From assembly GCF_900112225.1 (NCBI RefSeq), contig NZ_FOLD01000003.1, positions 1-64,000 on the forward strand: 64,000 bases of DNA, written 5' to 3'. Position 1 is the first letter of the stretch. Every line of letters begins with the position of its first letter. The position numbers and the translations under genes were made by a program. Below are positions 33,283 through 42,209 of the stretch, one piece after another. The notes under the pieces were generated by a model. The model did no database searches. It was not told the origin of the DNA and worked only from the letters and a program-made list of their open reading frames with translations. The DNA is from Massilia yuzhufengensis. Its GTDB lineage: Bacteria; Pseudomonadota; Gammaproteobacteria; Burkholderiales; Burkholderiaceae_D.

Positions 33283-34143
33283 ATGACCATCCTTCCCAAG
33301 GCCGCCTGCGCCGCCTGTCTTATCGTTTCCACGGCGGCCAGCGCCCAGTCCGGTTCCGAGCGCAATCTTCCGCTGTGGGAGTTGGGCCTCGGCGCGGCCG
33401 CCCTGTCCACCCCTTCCTATCCGGGCGCGGACGAGCGCGAATCGCGCCTGCTGGTCTTCCCCAACATCGTCTACCGCGGCGAGGTCCTGCGCGCCGACCG
33501 CTCCGGGGTCAACGCGCGCCTGTTCCGCAGCGAACGGGTGGAACTCGACGTGGGTTTTGCCGGCGCGCTGCCATCGGACTCGGACGACGTCGACGAGCGC
33601 TCCGGCATGCCCGACCTGGGTCCGCTGGTGGAATTCGGCCCGCGCCTGAAGATCCGGTTGGCCGACCTGGGCGAGCGGCGCCGGCTGCGCGCGGAAATCC
33701 CGCTGCGCGCCGTGATCGAGGCGCGCGGCGGCTTGCACGGCCGCGGCTACACCTTCGAGCCGCGCCTGGCCTATGAGATGGCCGGCGAACGCGGCGTGTG
33801 GACGCTGGAGGGCAACGTGTCGGCGGTGTGGGGCGACCGCAGGATCAACCGCCACTTCTACGAGGTGGCGCCGCAGTACGCGACAGCCTCGCGCCCGGCC
33901 TACGCCGCCGACGGCGGCCTGCTGGCGACGCGCCTCGGCCTGTTCGGCTCGCGCCGCATCGATGCGGACCTGCGGGTATTCGGCTATGTGCGTTTCGAGA
34001 GCTACCAGGGCGCGGCAAATCGCGACAGCCCGCTGCACGTGAAGGACAGCGGAGTGTCGGGTGGGGTAGGGGTGATGTGGACGTTCAAACGATCGAGCCG
34101 CCCGGCCAGCGGCCGGGAGCCGGTCGATCCGGCGGGCATGTAA
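33283..34143 (+). CDS. MipA/OmpV family outer-membrane protein
   Basis: The 286-residue protein has a Sec signal (MTILPKAACAACLIVSTAAS) and the MipA pattern in the mature part: LGLGAAALSTPSYPGADERE, LVFPNIVYRGEVLRAD and a terminal strand GGVGVMWTF. A short polar tail follows. MipA was described as a scaffold linking MltA to PBP1B; other members respond to stress. Its place after a BlaI/M56-M23 module and TonB receptor agrees with an envelope role. The ATG at 33283 is chosen because upstream codons give no signal peptide. Confidence 0.85.
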   Translation: MTILPKAACAACLIVSTAASAQSGSERNLPLWELGLGAAALSTPSYPGADERESRLLVFPNIVYRGEVLRADRSGVNARLFRSERVELDVGFAGALPSDSDDVDERSGMPDLGPLVEFGPRLKIRLADLGERRRLRAEIPLRAVIEARGGLHGRGYTFEPRLAYEMAGERGVWTLEGNVSAVWGDRRINRHFYEVAPQYATASRPAYAADGGLLATRLGLFGSRRIDADLRVFGYVRFESYQGAANRDSPLHVKDSGVSGGVGVMWTFKRSSRPASGREPVDPAGM

Positions 34144-34181
34144 GCACCGGGCGGCGCAAGGCGCGCCCGGCCTGTCACATC

Positions 34182-34541
34182 TTACTTGCCGCTGTCCTTG
34201 GCATCCTTGTGCGCGGACTTCTTGTCATGCTTGGCCTGGGACTTGGTGGCCTTGTCGGTCTTGTCAGCCTTGTCCGCAGCCGATGCCGGCACCGCAGGCG
34301 TAGCCGGGATCGCCGGCGAAGCTGCGGTGGTCGCGGTCGCGCCGGTGCCGCCAGTCGTGGCGTCGATGCTGGCCGCAGCCTCGACGGTCGGCATCGCGGG
34401 CGTTGCCGGAAGCGCCGGGGTAGCGGCGGTGGCTGGAACAGCAGGGGTAGCCGGGGTGGCAGGGACAGCAGGGGTGGCGGTCTGGGCGAATGCCGAGGTA
34501 GCGGACAGAGCGACGATCAGGGTAGCAAGTGCTTTTTTCAT
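34182..34541 (-). CDS. Exported Ala/Pro/Thr-rich repeat protein
   Basis: This 119-residue protein has a clean signal (MKKALATLIVALSATSAFAQ) and then imperfect ATPAVPATPA-like repeats to about residue 50. A Thr/Ala-rich middle follows, and then a strongly basic C-terminus of Lys/Asp/Ala repeats (KADKTDKATKSQAKHDKKSA). It is probably disordered in the periplasm. No family or catalytic motif is seen. It is convergent with the MipA gene. Low-complexity exported proteins of this kind are often stress-induced, but no direct evidence is present. Confidence 0.7.
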   Translation of the reverse strand: MKKALATLIVALSATSAFAQTATPAVPATPATPAVPATAATPALPATPAMPTVEAAASIDATTGGTGATATTAASPAIPATPAVPASAADKADKTDKATKSQAKHDKKSAHKDAKDSGK

Positions 34542-34869
34542 GTGATGAATCCTTTTCTGGGTTCTGGCGTACGTTTATTCGTGTCACCTCGACATGAAAC
34601 GGCCCCCGCCTACGCCCTGTTGACCCGGCTTACAAACCCTTACGGTAGTCACATTTACTAACAAACACGGCAATTTCCCCTTACCCAAAGCAAAAATCCA
34701 CTTCGGGGTCAGGTCTGACAATCGGACACGAGCTCGGCTGTACGACGGCCTGTCGGAGCGCCTAGCGTTGAGGCCGTGTCCAAATGTCAGACCTGACCCC
34801 GAAGTTTTTGTCATGCGATGGGCGAAAAAAATGGCCCGCGGAGCGGGCCATCGTGGGGCAAGGGGCGCG
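34542..34869. other. Intergenic region with MITE-like hairpin
   Basis: This 328-base stretch holds the upstream region of the Ala/Pro-rich gene and a 104-base inverted repeat (34701-34804) followed by TTTTTG. No gene is seen. It separates the 34182 gene from the end of the nucleoside transporter operon. Confidence 0.5.
34701..34804. repeat. 104-bp inverted repeat with GGGGTCAGGTCTGACA arms
   Basis: The first 20 bases (34701-34720) and the last 20 (34785-34804) are perfect reverse complements, and a second pair GGACACG/CGTGTCC lies just inside. A run of T follows the right end. It looks like a small non-autonomous element (MITE or REP type). It is downstream of the leftward transporter operon and could form a long terminator hairpin in either direction. 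Confidence 0.8.
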
Positions 34870-35835
34870 TCAGCGCGATTTGACGAAGGGTTTGCCGAGC
34901 GCCTTGGGGGCGACCGACTTGGCCATCAGGCCGGCCAGCACCACCACCGTCAGCACATACGGGATCATCTGGATCAGCGAGCCCGGGATGCGGCCCACCA
35001 CCGGCAGGTCGACGCCTTCGATCTGGATCTGCACCGCGCCGAAGAAGCCGAACATCAGGCAGCCCAGCACCGTATGCAGCGGGCGCCAGTTACCGAACAC
35101 CATCGCGGTCAGCGCCAGGTAGCCGGCGCCGGCCGACATGTCGCGCAGGAAGAAGCCGCTCTGGACGATCGACAGGTAGGCGCCCGAGAACGAGCACAGC
35201 ACGCCGGCGATCAGCATGGCCGTGTAGCGGGTCTGCTTGACCGACACGCCAGCGGCATCGGCCGCGTGCGGGTTTTCGCCGCAGGCGCGCAGGCGCAGGC
35301 CGAAGCGGCTGTGGTACAGCAGCCAGTGCACCAGCGGCAGCAGCAGGAAGGCGAGATAGACCAGGATCGAGTGGCCGCCGATCACGTGGCCATAGAACCA
35401 GCCAAGGAAGGGGATGTCGGCCAGGGCGGCGGTGCCCGGCAGGACGATGTCGGTCAGGCGCGCCTCGCCCAGCTCCGGCGTGCGGCCGCCCTGCTGGAAG
35501 AAGTACTGGGCCACGACAAAGGTCAGGCCGCTCATCGCGATGTTGATCGCCATGCCGGCCACCAGCTGGTTGCCCTTCTGGGTGATGGACACGAACGCCT
35601 GCACCATCGCGAGCACGCAGGAGGCCAGGATGCCGGCGGCGATGCCGATCCACGGGTCCTGGTAGCTGTAGGCGACGCCGGCCGAGACAAAGGCCGAGGC
35701 CAGGATCTTGCCCTCGAGGCCGAGGTCGATCACGCCGCTGCGTTCGGCGAACAGGCCGGCCATGGCCGCGAAGATCAGCACCGGCGCGTTGCGGATGGTG
35801 GAGACGACGATACTGGCGAACTGGAAGTCTTCCAT
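34870..35835 (-). CDS. Nucleoside ABC transporter permease (YufQ/NupC-like)
   Basis: This 321-residue permease of the BPD_transp_2 family forms half of the channel in BMP-type nucleoside importers. About nine membrane segments are visible, with the characteristic ERSGVIDLGLEGKILASAFV near residue 30, a cytoplasmic coupling region CGENPHAADAAGVSVKQTRY near residue 190, and GAGYLALTAMVFGNWRP near 245. It is the last gene of the leftward operon and starts three bases after the stop of the other permease. The pairing with a BMP binding protein and a two-domain ATPase supports nucleoside, rather than sugar, transport. Confidence 0.93.
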   Translation of the reverse strand: MEDFQFASIVVSTIRNAPVLIFAAMAGLFAERSGVIDLGLEGKILASAFVSAGVAYSYQDPWIGIAAGILASCVLAMVQAFVSITQKGNQLVAGMAINIAMSGLTFVVAQYFFQQGGRTPELGEARLTDIVLPGTAALADIPFLGWFYGHVIGGHSILVYLAFLLLPLVHWLLYHSRFGLRLRACGENPHAADAAGVSVKQTRYTAMLIAGVLCSFSGAYLSIVQSGFFLRDMSAGAGYLALTAMVFGNWRPLHTVLGCLMFGFFGAVQIQIEGVDLPVVGRIPGSLIQMIPYVLTVVVLAGLMAKSVAPKALGKPFVKSR

Positions 35836-35838
35836 GGC

Positions 35839-36921
35839 TTATCCCTTGCGTGTTGCGTTGATCATTTTGAGGAGCACCGGCGCGTAAAGGTTCTCCATCG
35901 CGCCGCAGAACAGGATGATCAGGCCCTGGATGAAAATGAAGGTCTCCTGCGGGATGTTCGGTTTTTCCAGCGACAGGTCGAAGCCGCCCTGGATCAGCGC
36001 GCCGAACAGCACGGCCGACAGGAAGATGCCGACCGGGTGCTGGCGGCCCATCAGCGCGATCGCGATGCCGATGAAGCCGGCGCCGGCCGGGAAGTTCAGG
36101 CTCAGGTAGTGGGTCGAGCCGAGGATCGAGTTCACCGCGGCCAGGCCGGCCAGCGCGCCCGAGATCAGCATCGCGACGATGATCATGCGGCTGATGCGCA
36201 CGCCCGCGTAGTGGGCCGCGTGCTGGTTCAGGCCCGTGGCCTGCAGCTTGTAGCCCCAGGCCGAACGCGAGATCACCACGCCATAGATGGCCAGCGCGGC
36301 GATCGCCATGAAGAAGCCGATGTTGAGCGGGGTGTCGCCCAGCGCCGGGAACCATTCGCCCAGGCGCGGCATCCATGCCGCTTCCGAAAACACGCGGCTG
36401 GCCGGGTTCTGGTCGCCCTCGGGGATCAGCTTGAGGATCAGGTAGTTCATCAGGCTGGCGGCGATGAAGTTGAACATGATGGTCGTGACCACCACGTGGC
36501 TGCCGCGCTTGGCCTGCAGGTAGCCGGGCAGGAAGGCCCAGCCGGCGCCGAACAGGGCGCTGGCCAGCATCGCCAGCGGGATCAGCAGCCAGGGCGAGAG
36601 CGTCGCGTCGAACGCCAGCATCGCCAGGGTCAGGCCCAGGCCGCCCAGGTACATCTGGCCTTCGGCGCCGATGTTGAACAGGCCGGCCTTCATCGCCACC
36701 GAGACCGCCAGGCCGGTGAAGACGAAGGTGGAAGCGTAGAACAGCGTGTAGCTCAAGCCTTCAGGATTGATGACGGCGCTGTTGACCAGGATCTGGAGCG
36801 ACTCGATCGGGCTTTCGCCCAGCAGGTGGATGACGAGCGCCGACACCAGCAGCGCCGACAGCAGGTTCAGGAGCGGCAGGGCGATGCCCGTCGCCCAGCG
36901 GGGGAGTTCGGTGATTTTCAT
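35839..36921 (-). CDS. Nucleoside ABC transporter permease (YufP/NupB-like)
   Basis: This 360-residue permease is the larger partner of the pair. Diagnostic stretches are KAGLFNIGAEGQMYLGGLGL near residue 80, AKRGSHVVVTTIMFNFIAAS near 145, ATGLNQHAAHYAGVRISRM near 225 (coupling helix), and SLNFPAGAGFIGIAIALMGR near 275. It begins 15 bases after the ATPase stop and is translated just before the second permease. The ATG at 36921 gives a normal N-terminal amphipathic start. No odd features are seen. Confidence 0.93.
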   Translation of the reverse strand: MKITELPRWATGIALPLLNLLSALLVSALVIHLLGESPIESLQILVNSAVINPEGLSYTLFYASTFVFTGLAVSVAMKAGLFNIGAEGQMYLGGLGLTLAMLAFDATLSPWLLIPLAMLASALFGAGWAFLPGYLQAKRGSHVVVTTIMFNFIAASLMNYLILKLIPEGDQNPASRVFSEAAWMPRLGEWFPALGDTPLNIGFFMAIAALAIYGVVISRSAWGYKLQATGLNQHAAHYAGVRISRMIIVAMLISGALAGLAAVNSILGSTHYLSLNFPAGAGFIGIAIALMGRQHPVGIFLSAVLFGALIQGGFDLSLEKPNIPQETFIFIQGLIILFCGAMENLYAPVLLKMINATRKG

Positions 36922-36936
36922 GAAGGCTCGTCTTTA

Positions 36937-38466
36937 CTACGACTTGTGCATCCCGCCCATCAGCAGGCCGATGCGGGTGGTGTCGAATTCGTTGATGTTC
37001 AGTTCACCGGTGATGCGTCCGCCGGAGACCACCACGATGCGGTCGGCCAGGGCGCGCACTTCTTCCAGTTCGGTCGACACCAGCAGGATCGCCACGCCTT
37101 CGTCGCGCAAGCGAAGCAGCTGGGTGTGGATGCTTTCGATGGTGCCGATGTCGACGCCGCGGGTCGGCTGGCCGACCAGCATCAGCTTCGGGCTGGCCGA
37201 GACTTCGCGCGCGATCACGACCTTCTGCTGGTTGCCGCCCGAGAGCAGCCCGATGCGCAGGTCGGGGTTTTTCGGCCGCACGTCGAAGGCCTCCAGCAGG
37301 TGCGCGCAGCGCTTGGCGATGGCGTCGAAGTCGAACAGGCCGGCCTTGTTCTTGACCCGGTCCTGGTAGCCGAACACGGTGTTCTGCATGACCGTGAAAT
37401 CCTTGATGACGCCGTCGCGCAGGCGGTCTTCCGGCACGTGGCCGATGCCCAGTTCGCGGAATTCGGCCGGCAGGCCGTCGGCATTGGCGCGCCGCGCGTA
37501 AGGCAGTTCCTTGCCCAGGAATTCCACGCTGCCCGAGGTCGGCAGGCGCATGCCCGACAGGATTTCCATCAGTTCGCTCTGGCCGTTGCCCGACACGCCG
37601 GCAATGGCGACGATCTCGCCGGCCCGCACCGTCAGGTCGATGTCGGCCAGCAGGCGGACCTTCTGCTTGTCTTCCAGCTGCAGGTTCGCCACCTTCAGCA
37701 CCGGCGCGCCCGGATTGAAGGCCTTGCGCGGCAGGTTGCCTTCGATCGGGCGGCCGACCATCATGTTGGCCAGCTGCTCTTTCGAGGTTTCGCGGGTCGC
37801 GACGGCGCCCACCACACGGCCGGCGCGCATCACCGTCACCTGGTCGGTGATCTCCATGATCTCGCCGAGCTTGTGGGTGATCAGGATGATGGTCTTGCCC
37901 TGTTCCTTGAACAGCTTCAGGATCTCGAACAGCGAGGCGGTTTCCTGGGCGGTGAGGACGGCGGTCGGCTCGTCCAGGATCAGGATCTCGGCGCTGCGGT
38001 AGATCTGCTTGAGGATCTCGACGCGCTGCTGGGCGCCCACCGACAGGTCGTGGATGGTGGCCAGCGGGTCGACGTCGAGGCGGTACCTGGCGCAGATCTC
38101 GCGCAGCTTCGCCTCGGTCTCGAGGCGCTTGGCGGCGAGCTTGAAGCCGCCCTCGGTGCCGAGCATGACGTTGTCGAGCACCGTCATGTTCTCGACCAGC
38201 ATGAAGTGCTGGTGCACCATGCCGATGCCCAGCGCGATCGCTTCGAACGAGGTGCGGATCTGGCGTTCCTGCCCGTTGATCAGGAGCTGCCCGCTGTCGG
38301 CATGGTAGTAGCCGTACAGGATGCTCATGAGGGTGGACTTGCCCGCGCCGTTCTCGCCGATCACGCCATGGATCGAGCCCTTGGCGATCGGGAAGCTGAC
38401 GTCAGCGTTCGCCTGCACGGCCCCGAAGGCCTTGCTGATGTTGCGAAATTCTACGGCTGGCTGCAT
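36937..38466 (-). CDS. Nucleoside ABC transporter ATPase (YufO/NupA-like)
   Basis: This 509-residue protein has two fused ABC domains. The first has Walker A GENGAGKSTLM near residue 39, signature LSVGAQQRVE and Walker B ILILDEPTAVLT. The second has a degenerate Walker A GVSGNGQSELM, signature LSGGNQQKV and a degenerate Walker B LMLVGQPTRGVD. This asymmetry is normal for RbsA/YufO-type ATPases. The ATG at 38466 (MQPAVEFRNISKAFG) is used; an upstream in-frame start gives a non-homologous extension. It follows the BMP gene by 93 bases and precedes the permeases by 15. Confidence 0.95.
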   Translation of the reverse strand: MQPAVEFRNISKAFGAVQANADVSFPIAKGSIHGVIGENGAGKSTLMSILYGYYHADSGQLLINGQERQIRTSFEAIALGIGMVHQHFMLVENMTVLDNVMLGTEGGFKLAAKRLETEAKLREICARYRLDVDPLATIHDLSVGAQQRVEILKQIYRSAEILILDEPTAVLTAQETASLFEILKLFKEQGKTIILITHKLGEIMEITDQVTVMRAGRVVGAVATRETSKEQLANMMVGRPIEGNLPRKAFNPGAPVLKVANLQLEDKQKVRLLADIDLTVRAGEIVAIAGVSGNGQSELMEILSGMRLPTSGSVEFLGKELPYARRANADGLPAEFRELGIGHVPEDRLRDGVIKDFTVMQNTVFGYQDRVKNKAGLFDFDAIAKRCAHLLEAFDVRPKNPDLRIGLLSGGNQQKVVIAREVSASPKLMLVGQPTRGVDIGTIESIHTQLLRLRDEGVAILLVSTELEEVRALADRIVVVSGGRITGELNINEFDTTRIGLLMGGMHKS

Positions 38467-38559
38467 TGCGATCGATGATATAAAAAAGGGGTGGTCTTCA
38501 TTCAAAAGCGCGCCGGGCCGGAATACCGGCGCGGCGCGCTTCGCATGGGAATAGGCGGA

Positions 38560-39561
38560 TCAGACCGGGCAGCTGCTCGCAGCGCGGTAGTCGATGACCT
38601 TGATCTTGCCGTTGATGATGTCGTTGCGCACACCGATGACGCGCTTCTCGATTTCCGGGGTGACGACCTTGCGGTTGTCCTTGTCCAGCACCCAGTCCAC
38701 GCCGCCTTCCTTCAGGCCCTTGTGGGTGACGCCCGCCTTCCAGGTGCCGTTCTTCTGCGCCATGAAGGAGTCGTACACGGCGATGTCGACGCGCTTGACC
38801 ATCGAGGTCAGCATGGTGCCCGGGTGCAGGTAGTTCTGGTTCGAGTCGACGCCGATCGCCAGCTTGCCTTTTTCCTTGGCCATCTGCAGCGTGCCCATGC
38901 CGCTGCCGCCGGCAACGGCGAACACCACGTCGACACCGCGGTCGAACTGGGCGCGTGCCAGCTCGCCGCCCTTGGCCGGGTCGTTCCAGGCGGCGGCAGT
39001 GGTGCCGACCATGTTCTGGACGATTTCGGCTTTCGGCACCTGCGCCTTGGCGCCCTGCGCGTAGCCGCAGGCGAAAGCGCGGATCAGCGGGATGTCCATG
39101 CCGCCGACGAAGCCGAGCTTTTTCGACTTGGAAGCCATGGCGGCGGCGACGCCGACCAGGTAGGAGCCTTCCTGTTCCTTGAACATCACCGAATTGATGT
39201 TGTTACCCGGCGCGATGCTGTCGATCAGGACGAAGCGCACGTTCGGGAATTCCTTGGCGACCTTGGCGACCGCCTGGGTCTGCGAGAAGCCGATGGCGGC
39301 GATCAGGTCGAGCTTCTTGCGCGCGAGGCCGCGCATCACCTGCTCGGCCTGGGTATCGCTGCTGGCCTGGGCTTCGAACACCTTGATGCCGGTTTCCTTG
39401 CTGAAGCGCTGCAGGCCTTCGAAAGCCGACTGGTTGAACGATTTGTCGAACTTGCCGCCCGCATCGTAGACCATGCCGAGCTTCGGCGCTGCCGGTGCTG
39501 CCGCGGCGCTGCCGGCGACGCACAGCGCCGCGATGGTCATGGTGAGTTGCTTGAGTTTCAT
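38560..39561 (-). CDS. BMP-family nucleoside-binding protein
   Basis: This 333-residue periplasmic binding protein delivers substrate to the importer encoded downstream. The Sec signal is MKLKQLTMTIAALCVAGSAA; there is no lipobox Cys. The mature start KLGMVYDAGGKFDKSFNQSA and later LIAAIGFSQTQAV, YLVGVAAAMASKSKKLGFVG, FAVAGGSGMGTLQMAKE and GVDSNQNYLHPG are typical of BMP/PnrA-like purine nucleoside receptors. It leads the leftward operon. Nucleoside specificity follows from the family and from the nucleoside-catabolic genes elsewhere in the window. Confidence 0.94.
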   Translation of the reverse strand: MKLKQLTMTIAALCVAGSAAAAPAAPKLGMVYDAGGKFDKSFNQSAFEGLQRFSKETGIKVFEAQASSDTQAEQVMRGLARKKLDLIAAIGFSQTQAVAKVAKEFPNVRFVLIDSIAPGNNINSVMFKEQEGSYLVGVAAAMASKSKKLGFVGGMDIPLIRAFACGYAQGAKAQVPKAEIVQNMVGTTAAAWNDPAKGGELARAQFDRGVDVVFAVAGGSGMGTLQMAKEKGKLAIGVDSNQNYLHPGTMLTSMVKRVDIAVYDSFMAQKNGTWKAGVTHKGLKEGGVDWVLDKDNRKVVTPEIEKRVIGVRNDIINGKIKVIDYRAASSCPV

Positions 39562-39947
39562 GAATGAGGCTCCTGGAATTTCGATATTGTACCCGGCCCA
39601 ACGGTGAGCTTGGAACGGGGCGCGCACGCTGCATCGCCAAGGGCGCCAACAAGGCCGGCAATGCGAAGCGCATTGTGTCAGCCGTTTGGCGCGCGTGTGG
39701 TTACGATTTGTATCGCGGTGTTGTTTCTCTCGACAGTGCCTGGTGCATGTAGCTTAGTTGCAACATTATCAGCAACATTCCGAGCACCAGCCCGGAGGCG
39801 AAACCGTCCGCAAGCCGCGCAGAAGGGGATTCCTGAGTATACGCAGCTCAGCCTGTCAAATATGCATCAAGCGACAGTTTGATGACAAATACGATTTTAC
39901 TTGGCAATTTATTCCAAGGAAATATAACTGCTGACAATTTTCAGCAA
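39562..39947. other. Intergenic region upstream of nucleoside transporter
   Basis: This 386-base region should contain the transporter promoter (minus strand). The part nearest 39,880-39,947 is AT-rich, and GCTGA/TCAGC (39930-39945) forms a weak hairpin just past the hydrolase stop codon. No gene is supported on either strand, and no clear riboswitch fold was recognised. Confidence 0.4.
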
Positions 39948-40919
39948 TTATTTTGCAATGGCGGCCATCGTGTCGGACACGGCCAGGGCGGGAAGGGGCG
40001 CGGCGGCCAGCTTGGGACCGACCTCCACGCCGACTTCGACCGTGGCCGCGGGCGTGTCGGCGGGCGGCAGCACGGGCGGGGCCGCCGGCTTGCTGAACTG
40101 GCGCGTGAGGAAGCTGGCGATCAGGGCCTGGGTCGCTTCCAGGTAGGGGATGTTCATGTGGTCCGAGCCGGGCACCGTGTCGTCGGAGACGAGGGTGGCG
40201 ATCTTTTCCACCAGCTGGTCGGTGTTCGCATGCGGGACCACGTCGTCCTGCGCGGCGCGCAGCACGTAGGTGGGCACCTTGAGCGACGGCGCGTGCTTGA
40301 TCGATTCGAAGCGGTGGCGCAGCATGTACTCGATGGGCATCACGCGGAAGCGCCGCTTGGCGATGGCGAGGATGGAATCGTAGGGGGTGATGAGCACCAC
40401 CGAATTGGCCGGGCGCTCCTTGGCCACCTGCACCGCCACGCCCGAACCCAGGCTGCGGCCGACCACGGCGATGCGGGAGGCATCGACCTGGCCCAGGGCG
40501 GCGAGCCAGTCGAACAGGGTGCAGCCGTCTTCGATCATGTGGATTTCGGCGGGCACGCCATGCGACTGGCCGTAGCCGCGGTAGTTCATGGCCAGCACGG
40601 TCATGCCGGGGAACAGTTTGCCAGCATCACGCGCGACCCAGGAGACTTCTTCGGACCGGCCGCCAAAGTACATGACGGCAGGACGCGGGCCCGGGACCAG
40701 TGGGGTAAGCAGCCAGCCGCACAGGCGGGTGCCGTCTTTGGCGCGCAGGACGACCGGGCGGGTGCGGTGCCCGGTGCTGCGCGGGCTTTCGACTTCCGGC
40801 TTGATGCAGGGGTTGAACACGAGGCGGCGCTGGTTGGCTGCCACCGCTGCCGTCATGGTGAGCCACAAAAAGCTGGCGAACCCCGTGATCCCCGCTGCCA
40901 TTTTCTTCGACGTGTTCAT
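39948..40919 (-). CDS. Membrane-anchored alpha/beta hydrolase
   Basis: This 323-residue hydrolase starts with an uncleaved-looking hydrophobic segment (ITGFASFLWLTMTAAVAANQ). The serine hydrolase core has YRGYGQSHGVP (family strand), the nucleophile elbow VVGRSLGSGVAVQ, an acid in LRAAQDDVVPHANT and the His in PGSDHMNIPYLE. The C-terminal 40 residues are Ala/Pro-rich and probably disordered. The sequence type (RRLVFNPCIKP...DGTRLCGWLL) matches BEM46/YfhR-like hydrolases of unknown substrate. It does not overlap a neighbour and appears to be transcribed alone. Confidence 0.82.
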   Translation of the reverse strand: MNTSKKMAAGITGFASFLWLTMTAAVAANQRRLVFNPCIKPEVESPRSTGHRTRPVVLRAKDGTRLCGWLLTPLVPGPRPAVMYFGGRSEEVSWVARDAGKLFPGMTVLAMNYRGYGQSHGVPAEIHMIEDGCTLFDWLAALGQVDASRIAVVGRSLGSGVAVQVAKERPANSVVLITPYDSILAIAKRRFRVMPIEYMLRHRFESIKHAPSLKVPTYVLRAAQDDVVPHANTDQLVEKIATLVSDDTVPGSDHMNIPYLEATQALIASFLTRQFSKPAAPPVLPPADTPAATVEVGVEVGPKLAAAPLPALAVSDTMAAIAK

Positions 40920-41046
40920 GCCTCCAGTCTACTCCCGCCGCTCCGCTTTCTTATGTGCGGCACTTCGCTCTGCGCGACGGGATATGGATGAGATGCGGAA
41001 CAGTGGGTTTATTACAACACCGGGGGGGGTGGACTGGCCCCTGGCC

Positions 41047-41565
41047 TTACTGCGGCGCGTGCAGGTTGGACGGGCCGGCGGTCACGTATTGTTCGACGTC
41101 CAGGTTGGTGTGGTCGATGCGCACCTTGTCCTGGTCGGTGTGCATGCCCACCTCCGCATGCTCGCCATCCATGCGCTTGCCGTAGACGGTGGAGGCGAGC
41201 GTGCCCGCCGCCGCGATGGCCGACAGCGCCAGCGCACCGACCGTGTGTTCGCGCTTGCTGCGGCGCAGGATCAGGTTGCCGACACTGGCCAGCATGGCCG
41301 CGCCAGTGAGGATGGCGTGCAGCTGCCCTTCGTGTTTCGCTTCCCCTTCCGGCGGCTCCGCCACATAGTCCGCCACCCCCGCGGCGCTCGCCGCCAGAGC
41401 GCCAATGACGCCCCCGGCCATGCTCAGGTAGGACGCCTTGGCATAGTCCTCGTCGCCGGTGGCGCTGTGCAGGGCGTCGAGGATGAAACCGAAAGGAATG
41501 AGGACGGCGGGCGCCGCCATCAGGATCGTGTGCAGCGGCTGGCCGGCGATGGTGATCTTTTGCAT
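41047..41565 (-). CDS. DUF2231-like membrane protein
   Basis: The 172-residue protein starts at the ATG at 41565 with an AGGAGA site seven bases upstream; longer in-frame versions run through a REP element and are rejected. It contains about four hydrophobic segments (HTILMAAPAVLIPFGFILD, LSMAGGVIGALAASAAGVAD, LHAILTGAAMLASVGNLIL, VGALALSAIAAAGTLAST) and a polar C-terminus. The pattern fits DUF2231 proteins, predicted inner-membrane proteins of unknown function. Nothing in the flanks assigns a role. Confidence 0.75.
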   Translation of the reverse strand: MQKITIAGQPLHTILMAAPAVLIPFGFILDALHSATGDEDYAKASYLSMAGGVIGALAASAAGVADYVAEPPEGEAKHEGQLHAILTGAAMLASVGNLILRRSKREHTVGALALSAIAAAGTLASTVYGKRMDGEHAEVGMHTDQDKVRIDHTNLDVEQYVTAGPSNLHAPQ

Positions 41566-41899
41566 GGCATTCTCCTGGCGGTGGGTGGACTGGTGAAGGA
41601 GTTTGACATAGGGGCGGGGAGGGAAACGCACGGTTGGGGGTGTGGTCCTCGAGCGCGGCACCGCACCGGCTTCTCCTTTGCCCACCACCCCCAGCACCGT
41701 CGTTCCGGCGCAGGCCGGAACCCAATCTTGCCTGCGTACCGACTGCGTGTGCGTTTGGTGGAGCGGAACGAACTTGGGCTCCGGCTTTCGCCGGAGCGAC
41801 GGTGCAAGCGATATAGGCGAGCACGGACACTGCCGCTCCCCAGCGCGATCAAGTAAGATCAGCCATCCGGCCCAGTGCCGAAAAACCATCGGAGCCCCC
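41566..41899. other. Intergenic region with REP-like pair
   Basis: This 334-base divergent region holds the promoters of the DUF2231 gene (minus) and of the YciI-pcp operon (plus). An inverted repeat pair occupies 41694-41805. No additional gene is supported. Confidence 0.45.
41694..41805. repeat. Inverted REP-like pair (CCGGCGCAGGCCGG family)
   Basis: Two 32-base arms (41694-41725 and 41774-41805) are reverse complements with a few mismatches; each forms its own hairpin (TCCGGC..GCCGGA). It shares the CGTC-TCCCGGCG layout with 28910-29004 and lies in a divergent intergenic region. Confidence 0.78.
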
Positions 41900-42202
41900 G
41901 TGCACTACCTCCTCATGTATGACCTCGCCCCCGACTACCTGGAACGCCGCGGCCAGTACCGGGACGCGCACCTGAAACTGGCGTGGGAGGCGCAGGAGCG
42001 CGGGGAGCTGGTGCTTGCCGGGGCGCTGGCCGAGCCGTCCGACCACGCGGTGCTGGTGTTCAGCTGCGACTCCCCGGAGCCGGTCCAGCTGTTCGCCGCG
42101 CGCGACCCCTACGTCACCCACGGCCTGGTGCGCGCCTTCCACGTCCGCCAGTGGAATACCGTGGTCGGGGACGACGCCTTCAACCCGGTCCGTCCGGGCT
42201 GA
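41900..42202 (+). CDS. YciI-like protein
   Basis: This is a 100-residue protein starting at GTG (41900), with GGAG nine bases upstream; the longer in-frame ORF would read through the repeat. The sequence (HYLLMYDLAPDYLERRGQYR; GELVLAGALAEPSDHAVLVF; DPYVTHGLVRAFHVRQWNTV) is typical of the YciI family, a small ferredoxin-like fold with a conserved His/Asp pair (H-D in RDAH). Catalytic roles are proven for few members. It begins a tight rightward operon: the DUF969 gene starts 7 bases after its stop, then DUF979 and pcp. Confidence 0.85.
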   Translation: MHYLLMYDLAPDYLERRGQYRDAHLKLAWEAQERGELVLAGALAEPSDHAVLVFSCDSPEPVQLFAARDPYVTHGLVRAFHVRQWNTVVGDDAFNPVRPG

Positions 42203-42209
42203 GTTTTTC

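Noticed and set aside
34768..38478. 1236-codon rightward ORF opposite the nucleoside transporter genes
   Set aside because: It crosses three real genes in antisense and is Gln/His/Arg-rich; an artefact of high GC.
39562..39882. Small rightward ORFs upstream of the BMP gene
   Set aside because: No ribosome sites, no recognisable protein character, and they overlap the expected promoter region.
41566..41889. N-terminal extension of the DUF2231 protein to 280 residues
   Set aside because: The extension translates the REP pair and non-homologous sequence; the ATG at 41565 has a good ribosome site.
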